This document shows positions 55,590-64,000 of a stretch of DNA of 64,000 nucleotides, piece after piece. Each line of letters opens with the position of its first letter. Within the stretch, counting starts at the first letter, position 1. The notes under the pieces are model-generated. The model saw only the letters and a list, made by a program, of their open reading frames with translations. It had not been told where the DNA came from and did not search any database. Position numbers and translations under genes: made by a program. Source of the stretch: Odiellus spinosus (lineage: Eukaryota > Arthropoda > Arachnida > Opiliones > Phalangiidae); contig OY987233.1 of NCBI GenBank assembly GCA_963920705.1, positions 2,284,001 through 2,348,000 on the forward strand, given 5' to 3'.

Positions 55590-57244
55590 ATGGGTCGTCG
55601 TCGAAGTAAGAGAAAACCACCCACAAGGAAAAAAAACATAGAACCTTTGGAGACTCAATTCAACTGCCCCTTCTGTAATCATGAAAAGTCATGCGAAGTT
55701 AAAATGTAAGCTTACATGCTATCCAGAATTCTATGTCATGTCGTACCCACTTATGAAATGATTCATTTGTAGGAAGAGTTACTACTTTAGCATGTTTTGA
55801 AATTTTATTGTTGAAGCCTAAAATAATATAATCTGGTTAAAGTGGTTCAGAACTTAATATTCATTTCCCTTCAAAATGTATCATTTCATTAAGAGTATTT
55901 GACTTATATTTATCACGTTATAACCGTGCTTAACTACTTCTTCTTGAAGGGATCGTGTAAGAAATACTGGAAGAATTACTTGTAGAGTTTGTCTGGAAGA
56001 TTTTCAAACGAACATAAATTGTAAGAAAGCTTTCCAATAGTAGAACTGAAAGCCTAATGGCTGCTATGCTCCCTGCGATACGAGGTGTGTGAGGGCTTGA
56101 AAGTTCCCAAGGCTCCCAGCACATAGCCCAGAAAAAATTATAGGCATTATAGGTTTTAAAAGCCAAAAATATAGGTAATTTATAGGTCCAAAAATATCAA
56201 TTTATAGGTTTTTAGTTTTGAAAAATAGGGGTTTTATAGGTAGGTTTCGCTGACATGAAATTCAATATAGGTTCTATAGCCTCTAGACCTGTCCCTTGCC
56301 TTTCTTTGGGACTACTAGCTACTCACGCCCCTCTTGACAGTCTACCTAACCTCTAACAAAATAGAGTAATAATTACCAGTGACCTAGGAGAGGAAACCTT
56401 TCTGCCACAGCTTAGTTTTTTACAATCATTTGCACTTTTTCAAGCAAAAGTATAATTTTTATAGTTATATAGTTCATTCCTTTCGAATTTTATCACCGAA
56501 GTTGAACAAGTTCCCCAAAAAAATAGGTATTATAGGTTAAAAAGTGAAATTATAGGTTTTTATAGGATCACTTCAGAATTATAGGTAATTATAGCAAGGA
56601 GGGTCAGAGAAGGAGAGGAAATGTGGGGCTGCGTTGAGTTAGAGAGAGAAGAGCCAACCTCCCACTCGGGTGGAAAGGGGGGATAGGAAATTCTCGAGGT
56701 AAACTGTTGTCACGTGGTCGCTAGCTAGCGCGTCTCATAAAGGATTCGTTTTACCCACGCGACAACATTTTACCACGAAACGTCTCTAACCCCGTTCTCC
56801 CAGAGTGGGAGTTTAGGTCGACGCAGTAGGAACCGCGCCGTCCCCACATTTCCTCTCCTTCTCTGATCCTCCTTGATTATAAGTATTATTCATGGTCTTG
56901 GAGCCCTGTGTTCCGAAAACTGCATACATTTAAGGGCTCGGCTCAGTAAAAGCAAGAAACGATGACTTTAAACATAGCCTAGAGTAGTTTCTACTAGTGC
57001 TACTCAATTTTTACACGTGCAATGTTTTTACGCGCTTAATGAAAAACTCGCTATTAGGCGTGAGATACTGGAAACCATGCTTATATACGGAGCTCAATAA
57101 GGAAAAGAAACCTAAAAATCAGGGCTCACACACACTCCTATTACGTTGTTATCTATCTAATTCAGCTTGAATATTTAAGATCTTTCGGAAGCTGTGGATG
57201 TTTACAGTGACTGGATTGATGCTTGCGAATCGGCTAATACATAG
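55590..57244 (+). CDS. ELOF1: Transcription elongation factor 1 homolog
   Basis: ELOF1 (Elf1) is a small zinc-ribbon protein that binds elongating RNA polymerase II and supports transcription-coupled repair. Exons: 55590-55705, 55950-56020, 57180-57244, GT-AG edges, phases 2/2, total 252 nt, 83 residues - exactly the human length. Matches: [11 protein letters not shown] (basic N-terminus), [16 protein letters not shown] (first C-x2-C), [17 protein letters not shown] (second C-x2-C) and the C-terminal [19 protein letters not shown]. Intron 2 contains a MITE with a second MITE inside it. AATAAA near 57402 may be its polyadenylation signal. It is intact. Confidence 0.97.
56109..56908. mobile_element. 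hAT-type MITE (CAGGGCTCCCAG ends), ATAGGT-rich, copy 2, with nested MITE
   Basis: Ends CAAGGCTCCCAGCACATAG / TTGGAGCCCTG. It matches 45847-46373 along its length except for the 281-bp insertion at 56595-56875. It lies in ELOF1 intron 2. Confidence 0.85.
56595..56875. mobile_element. 281-bp MITE, copy 2
   Basis: Ends CAAGGAGGGTCAGAGAAGG / complement, the same length as the copy at 21286. Flanks ATTATAG / ATTATAA are a 7-bp duplication with one change. The empty site is seen in the homologous MITE (about 46340-46350). Confidence 0.9.
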
Positions 57245-58000
57245 GCACGATCAATAATCAATGTAAAGTTTATAAAATAATGATAGCTTTCATTTTGGAA
57301 GCAAAAAAAATCTAACTGTAAACTTTGTCTCGCAAATATTTTGAACATCTATACGTGTTGTATTCAATTCGTATAATTTTTTTTTCATACGCACTCATTT
57401 GTATAATAAACATTAAAAACATAAATTTTCTTTGCTTCAACGAGTTAGTACGATAAGTATAGATATATAATACGCCTTTTATTACCAACAAACGCGTAAT
57501 AGACAATGGGAGTTTGTTCTTAAATATTAAAGGAGTCAATATTCTTTAAAAAGGCGCAGTTTTAATCCGCTTATCCTTACTAAATTTAAATTATAGACGT
57601 AAAAGAGGCTACTAGACGTGCTTATTTTAAAAAAGACTCTCAACCTGACTCAATTGGGGCCTTGTCCAATTGATATCACGCGGGTTTTACATACGCGTGA
57701 CGACGGTTTCAATGTGCTCCTAAAGAAATCCGATTACTCAATGAGAAACAATCTTCTAATTTGGTTAAAAATGATCCAGTTTCAAAAATTTCAACAGAAT
57801 TCGACAAAATTGACGAAATGAATTAACCCGAATTAAAAGTGGACCAAACTTTTTGAATTTCAGGCCACGTTTATCGAATTCATGTAATTTCATGTGGTCA
57901 AAATTGGTCTGAATTTTCCAATTTGTACCTTTTTTTTTTTACCCAAATTAAATTTTTTCTCAATTAGGAAAGCCTCTTCAATGGGAGTATAGTGGAATTT
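57245..58000. other. ELOF1 3' flank and intergenic sequence
   Basis: AT-rich; no exon recognised on either strand. Open frames here are short and unsupported. Confidence 0.5.
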
Positions 58001-58480
58001 AAAGGGAGAATGAAAGGCCGATACAACCTATTTTTAATCGATTAAGAATGCTAAAATAATGAGAAGAACAATAATATAACTCACCAAAAATATTTCGTTA
58101 TTTTATAATCAATTTTAAAAGTTCCGAAACTTGCAGATGCTAAGCCTTGGCTGCCTAGCTCGCCGAACTAGGCGAGCACGAGCCGTATTTTTTTTAATAT
58201 TCCCGTCTGATCTAGTCGCCAATCACGAGCGAGTATGCCTATTTTTAAAATACGCGTACTCGCCAGTGATTTGCGACAAGAACAGCCGCGAATATTAAAA
58301 AAATACAGGTCGTGCTAGCCTAGTTCGCCGAGCTAGGCAGCCTAGGCTTAGCATCGGAACTTTGGAAATTGATTATAAAATAACGAAATATTTTTGGTGA
58401 GTTATATTATTGTTTTTCTCATTATGTTAGCATTCTTAATCGATTAAAAATAGCTTGTTTTGGCCTTTCATTCTCCCTTT
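58001..58480. mobile_element. Long-palindrome MITE (AAAGGGAGAATGAAAGG ends), copy 2
   Basis: Nearly identical to 51036-51516, again palindromic over its whole length. It is flanked by TA-rich sequence (TTTA / TAAA). It lies between the convergent ELOF1 and PLAA 3' ends. Confidence 0.88.
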
Positions 58481-58872
58481 AAAGTAAAACTTACGTCAAG
58501 CGGATATAAAAAACAGGGTCGCAATGTATTTCAATTTATTCGCGAGAGCTTGAAACAAGGCCCTTGAATCGAAACGGGTTACGTGTCTACTTTAATTATT
58601 TTTCCTAATAACAATTTTTATTATAAGAATTTGATAAAAAATAAATTGTTGCCATTTTCCCCCTCCCCCTGCGCTATCGCGTGTCGGAAAAATAATCACT
58701 CAAAAATAATTTTCTGATTAAGAAATGAAGCTAGTTTTCAACATTTGTTAGTATAGCGATAACACAGTTCCACTGTACAAAATATCACATTTTCAACAAT
58801 TTTTATACAAGTAAATCCGGGGCGGTATATTTTCATTATTGAGGACAATCAAAAAGGCTTTTATTTACGGAT

Positions 58873-61800
58873 TTATTTGAGTAAAGTAGCTAGATAGGTA
58901 GCGCATTGGCCTACTTTGGGAGGATCCGATACGTCCGATAATTTTTCGAGCGTATTTTGAACATCTAAAGTGCGAGCGAAAGCTATCGACTCCGGATCAC
59001 CCCACATTAAAGTACCGAAACAAACCAAAATTCGGAACAATGCTTCGTGATCCGTGACTTTTTGTAAAACCACCCCAGCTCCTGATAAACACTGCAACTT
59101 CTCCTCGACATTTGGCCCGCGTGCCACTAACAATACGCCGTAATTGAGAAGCAAAGTGGCCAGGGCCACGTGAATATTTTTGTTGGAAGATTCGACGCAA
59201 TTCATAGCTGCCCCCAAGACTAAATCTCTATGGTTATAAAGTAAATTTTGACCAGAAGGATGAGTAAACCAGTTACTGAGTGATCGAAGGGCTAACATTT
59301 GGTTAGCGGGGAGGGAATTATTGGTTTGCAACTGGGGTAAAACCTTATTTAATAAGAGATCAGCCCCGCAAAGTTCGTTTAAAGCGTGGTTCGTATCGGC
59401 GATCCTTAAAACTAAACGCAAGACATCCAAGGCAGGAAATATATATTCTGTAATGAGAATTTGTTTAGGAATATTATAAAATGTGTTAATGGCTGGCTTC
59501 GAGACTCTAGGTTAAATCAAGTTATTTTTAATCAATTTGGACTAAATGAAAACTGTATAAAAACCACCGTCTGACGGTTGATTGTTTAAACTTTCTATTG
59601 ACTAAAACATTTATGATAAAGCCCGCAACATTGTTAAAAGGGTTCCTCGGTGTCACCTATGGGATAAGTATAAGGGTTGAAGTATAAAGGCAGGGTGACC
59701 ACTTTTCCTATATTTCCTATTTTATCCTGTATTTTCACCTCCTTCCTATAATTTAATGGCAATTACTATAATCTCTTATATTTCTACTAAAAATCTCTAG
59801 GTAAGGGTAAAGTTCTAAATCATACTGTCAGCTGTGGCTGTATAAGATTATTTTAGCTTAACTGTACATTTTCCAGTTAAAATAGTCTGTAAAATTCCAT
59901 ACTATTTAAGCAATTGGATCATATTAATACCATGTTTAAACCGGTGACGAGAGTTGTGATACAATAATAAACATGGTTCCTACTTTTAATTATTTTCCTA
60001 TTTATCATATATTTTACACTTATATCTTCCTATTTTATCCTATATGTTACATAAAATTCTTCCTATATTTTCCTATATTTCGCAAAGAAATTTCCTATAC
60101 TTCCAATATAGGATTTTCAAATTTTCAGTGGTCACCTTTTAAAGGGTCCAGGACCACCATCCCAAAATCAGTTACCACTTCCCTAACAGAGTATTCTAAC
60201 GTGAAAATGCATCCCTTGACCCTTTTAATAAATCTAAAAATGATAATACTTACTCGAAGGCCATTGTAAGATCTTCATCAACATTTGGATTTGGATATTT
60301 GTTGGTTTGCCATCTTTATTCGTTACAACTTTGAGCAAATCTTCAAATTCCTTGATATTATCTTCCAGTAGTTGTTCGTCACCCAACATATCGGCGTTAA
60401 ATTCTCGGAGTTTGCTCATCAAACCGGGAACATTCGGTGCCGATTCAAAAGGTACGTAATCTTTCTGAGGGAAATAAGGATTTCCCATCATTGAATCGGG
60501 TATGGAACGCGAAGAGGAACTCGTATTATTTTCATTTCCTGCAAGGATTGAAAGAAATTAAGATCATAATGTAATTTTTATGTCCGAGTAACTTTTCGAG
60601 AATGAATTGATTTGATTAAATATTAAAACGAGTACTGGATATTCGGTAATGAAATTGTTCAGTAATCTATGGCAAAAACTATTTCACAAGTGCTCGGTAT
60701 TTGAAAAAGTGATTTTCTGTACATTATTCAGGCCTGTGCGAGTCTAATTTTTAGGGTTTCGAGTCGAGTCTAGAAGTCCAAATCAAACGACTTTTCGAGT
60801 CTCGAGTCCAATTTAAAGTTAGTGTCGAGTCTTCGAGTGCTTCAACTGGCTTAAAAACAATGTTTCGAGTCCAAGTCGAGTCCTTCCCATAAATTCGAGT
60901 CCTAATCGAGTCCTCCCTATGAATTCGGGTCGTTAAAATGACTTTTCAATATACAAAGGATTTTGGCTTGTGGGGCTTAATCTTCAGTTTTACTTTTGGT
61001 TTCTTTCGCCTCTCTTTCAATTGTGACGTCAACCTTCTTACAACCAATAGCAATTTATATAGGCGCTTGAGCTGCCATTCACGAGTCCTTCTCGAGTCCT
61101 AATATCTGGTTTTTTTGGACTCGAGAAAATTTTACTTTTCGAGTCTCGAGTCGAGTACTCGACTCTTGGCGAGTACTCGCACAGGCCTGGTATTCGGTAA
61201 AGAACGAAAAAAATATAAATACCCTGAGTGTAATTAGGAACGTATCTTCCAGCGCCCGTAAATGGGTCAGCGGATGGTTGTGGTTTTTCTTTTTGCATCT
61301 GTTGCTGTATGGTTGAACTACCAGGAACGTAACGCGACGCTCCTGCGAAAAAAAATATTAAAATTACTTACTTTCGTAACACATTGATGCATTTCTCCTC
61401 TAATGAATTTGTTTTTAATAAAAAAAAACGTAAACTTACCGGTAAATGGATCGTAAGCTCCGGTGCTGGTTGAAATTGTCGTTCCTTTCGTGTTCTGCAC
61501 GATGAAATTGGCAACCTGTTCTAGATAATATTGGCTTAAATCATGGTCATGGATAAACTTTTGCGCGCATATCCAAGGATCATCACCGGCGTTATAAGGC
61601 AGTTTCAAAGATGTTTCTCCGTCTAAATCAACGTTGAAAACGTAATCGTATTCCTAGGAACAATGTTTAAATCGTAAAGAAAATATTGAAATTAAATTGA
61701 CGAGTTTAAAAATTGAATTACTATTCCTTCGTGAAGAACTTTGCCAGAAGTAGCGTCGGTTCCGCCACTCGCTCCCATTACGTCCCCTATTTTAAGCCAA

Positions 61801-64000
61801 CGTCCGTCACTAGCATTCCATTGATGGCACGTTACGTTTGTTCCATCCCGAACCAATTTGGTTTGTCCATCCCTTTTGCCTAAACGTCCAAATAATTAAA
61901 ACTAAAAAATTAAGGGCAAATTTTGTTTAAGCCAGAGTTTGTCTGCTAAATCTAGGCCCAAAACAGGCCTAATTCTAACTGAACATAATGAAAAGGTAAA
62001 GATTTAGGCAAGGTTTCCGATAACCGACCCCCCCACCATATAACGATGGTTTAGAACTATACTCCGTCCAACGCAAGATGAGCCCTGAGATAGGGTTAAT
62101 CGAGTTTGAGCTGATAAATTCGGGGTTTGAGGAAGTCGGCTTTTTGCAATGTATATTTTATACGTTTATGTGTTTTGCATTACTGTTGAGTATTTTCTAT
62201 TATATAAGTCAGGGTGTCTATGGCTAAAGCTCGAGTAGTCGATTAGACGTATTTTTTAACCGTTACAAATGTATTATAATAATAATAGCTTTATTAAAAG
62301 GATATTCCTATCAGACAAGCTGATTTACATAGGAGTCCGCGATACAGTGACAAATCAAAACATGTACAAAATGGTTATTTCTTTAGGCCTACCACTATGT
62401 TGTATACGTGAAAAGGCAAATATATAACCACAATAATCTTGTACTCTTCAAGTATCTTCTCCACGTGTTAAGCCAATGTTCAGGACCTGAACATTGGCTT
62501 AACATGTGGAGAAGATACTGAAGAGTACTGGGAGAAAGACCCGGTAATAGAGAAAACCATCGAACGCCTTATCATCAACATGCAAGACGACGGCGAAGAC
62601 ACTGACATAAGTATATAAGACTTCCTTAAACAAGTTATTTCATGATAATATTTGGTATATCATATTTAATAAAAACAATTATCATATGTACAAGACTATT
62701 TCATGTATACAACATAGAGGTAGGCCTAATACACGTGTAACGGTTAAAAAATACGTCTAATCGACTACTCGACCTTTGCCATAGACACCCTGACGTATAC
62801 AATAGAAAATACTCTTCAGTAATGCAAAACACAGAAACGTACAATATATACATTGCAAAAAGCCGACTTCCTCAAACCCCGAATTTATCAGCTCAAACTC
62901 TATTAACCCTAATTACCCTAATCGTTTTAGTAGCAGACTACAAAGCGGACAATCGTCGAAATGAGAAAACAAGTTGATAAATAATTATGGGATCGATGGT
63001 GGCGACCCCAATTTGGGCGAAATTCTCGGGGCTCATCTTTCGTTGGACAGAGTATAAATAGGACTTGGGGAGTTCAGAAAAAATAATTAAAAAATCTTCA
63101 ACCATCGGAAGTTTGAGAAAAACTCATTTCAAAATTTGAAGTTTGCATGTTAAATCCCATAGATTCTAACCCAACCCAACCTAAAATATACCCCATCTAA
63201 CCTAACATAACTTATGGCAGGCCTGTGCGAGTCCAATTTTTAGGGTTTCAAGTCGAGTCTCGAGTCCAAACCAAACGACTTTTCGAGTCTCGAGTCAAAT
63301 TTAAAGTTAGTGTCGAGTCTTCGAGTCCTTCAACTGGCTTAAAAATAATGTTTCGAGTCAAAGTCGAATCCTCCCCATAAATTCGAGTCCTAATCGAGTC
63401 CTAACCATGAATTCGAGTCGTTAAAATGACTTTTCAATATACAAAGGATTTTAGCTTGTGGGGCTTAATCTTCGCCTCTCTTTCAATTGTGACGTCAAGC
63501 TTCTTACAACCAATAGCAACTTATATAGGCGCTTGAGCTGCCATTCACGAGTCCTAATATCTGTTTTTTTTGGACTCGAAAATTTTCTCGAGTCCCAAAT
63601 TTTACTTTTCGAGTCTCGACTCGAGACTCGATCGAATACTCGACTCTTGGCGAGTACTCGCACAGGCCTGACCTATGGCGCATTCTATGGGATTTTAGCA
63701 TGGGAATTTCAAATTTTCAAATATTTTTTTTCAAACTTCCGGTGGTCGAAGATTTTTTTATTATTTTTTCCGAACTCCCTAAGTCCTAAATAGTCTATAA
63801 CCATCGTTATTTAGTGGGGGGGGGTCGGTTAACGGAAATCTCCCCAAGATTTAAGCCAAATTTTAGTTCTAACCCAAGTTGTAATAAAAAGATGTTTAAA
63901 AAATTACCTGGTTCATATAGGGCTTCTTTACCGGGTAAATCGGTTAATTTAATTCCACCTAGATCGGTTGCGGGTACGCAGGTTTTTGCTATTTCTTCTT
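58873..64000 (-). CDS. PLAA: Phospholipase A2-activating protein homolog, C-terminal part
   Basis: PLAA (Doa1/Ufd3) is a WD40-PFU-PUL adaptor that binds ubiquitin and p97/VCP. Exons here: 64000-63908, 61879-61722, 61653-61440, 61342-61223, 60538-60254, 59447-58873, all GT-AG with matching phases; stop TAA at 58875-58873. The 5' exons (WD40) lie beyond the window. Order: EALYEP then [11 protein letters not shown] (PFU start), [25 protein letters not shown] and [18 protein letters not shown] (PFU), [10 protein letters not shown] linker repeats, then the PUL domain with [42 protein letters not shown] and a C-terminus ending LATLLK. It appears intact. Introns are loaded with MITEs, one about 1.85 kb. 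Confidence 0.96.
59691..60137. mobile_element. hAT-type MITE (CAGGGTGACCAC ends), TCCTATA-rich
   Basis: Ends CAGGGTGACCAC / GTGGTCACC. Flanks TATAAAGG and TTTAAAGG (7 of 8 bases) are a probable target duplication. The interior repeats TTTCCTATATTT. It lies in the last PLAA intron. Confidence 0.8.
60729..61189. mobile_element. CAGGCCTGTGCGAGT hAT MITE, copy 2
   Basis: Ends CAGGCCTGTGCGAGTC / GAGTACTCGCACAGGCCTG; interior of TCGAGTC words as in copy 1. The flanks do not give a matching duplication. It is in a PLAA intron. Confidence 0.88.
62005..63850. mobile_element. Large foldback (hairpin) element in PLAA intron
   Basis: Ends GTTTCCGATAACCGACCCCC (left) and GGGGGTCGGTTAACGGAAAT (right). 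The arms pair through GATGAGCCC, TTCGGGGTTTGAGGAAGTCG, GCAATGTATATT, CAGGGTGTCTATGG and, at the centre, AGCCAATGTTCAGG/A/CCTGAACATTGGCT about position 62485. The right arm is lengthened by a nested MITE (63218-63670). A short frame at 62508-62618 ([20 protein letters not shown]) may be a transposase remnant. Confidence 0.8.
63218..63670. mobile_element. CAGGCCTGTGCGAGT hAT MITE, copy 3, nested
   Basis: Ends CAGGCCTGTGCGAGTCC / GAGTACTCGCACAGGCCTG. Duplication ACTTATGG / ACCTATGG (7 of 8). It is inserted in the right arm of the foldback element. Confidence 0.92.

Overview
This is an AT-rich, intron-bearing metazoan nuclear sequence. Short spliceosomal introns, TATA-type promoters, BEL/Pao, Ty3/gypsy, Penelope-like and non-LTR retroelements, and very many hAT-type MITEs point to an invertebrate, plausibly an arthropod. 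The species cannot be named from the sequence. No CRISPR, operon or prokaryotic feature is present. Roughly the first 47 kb is repeat-dominated; the last 17 kb holds four recognisable conserved host genes.

Layout: 1-4.3 kb carries three diverged copies of one multi-exon coiled-coil gene (one inverted and broken), two with matching TATA promoters. 6.19-13.23 kb is a complete but mutated BEL/Pao retrotransposon with a 5-bp target duplication; it lies just inside the first intron of a possible small gene, and its right LTR contains a TTAA-flanked element with a THAP-like remnant. 13.6-16.0 kb is a Penelope-like element with an inverted 3' fragment. 16.2-31.9 kb is repeats: 14-bp and 23-bp satellites, a ~290-bp tandem repeat, a THAP-bearing inverted-repeat element, and fragments of an APE-type LINE. 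32.5-46.7 kb is a Ty3/gypsy element on the minus strand, with a second truncated tandem copy of its leader, a CR1/Jockey-type LINE sitting in the leader in both copies, and many MITEs with perfect 8-bp target duplications.

Host genes: MTFP1 (47.08-47.78 kb, +, mitochondrial inner-membrane fission protein), INTS14 (54.13-49.64 kb, -, Integrator subunit; eight exons giving a full 506-residue frame), ELOF1 (55.59-57.24 kb, +, transcription elongation factor zinc ribbon; three exons, 83 residues), and the 3' part of PLAA (64.00-58.87 kb, -, ubiquitin- and p97-binding adaptor; PFU and PUL domains). INTS14 and ELOF1 are divergent neighbours; ELOF1 and PLAA converge. Their introns hold most of the eastern MITEs, including a very large hairpin-forming foldback element in a PLAA intron.

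Nothing here is securely a new biological system. The strongest observations are the tandem LTR-element arrangement that carries a LINE as a passenger, a MITE whose flanks no longer match (a probable recombination junction), a family of nested hAT MITEs whose empty sites are readable in the same window, a long hairpin inside PLAA, and a local lineage-specific coiled-coil gene cluster.
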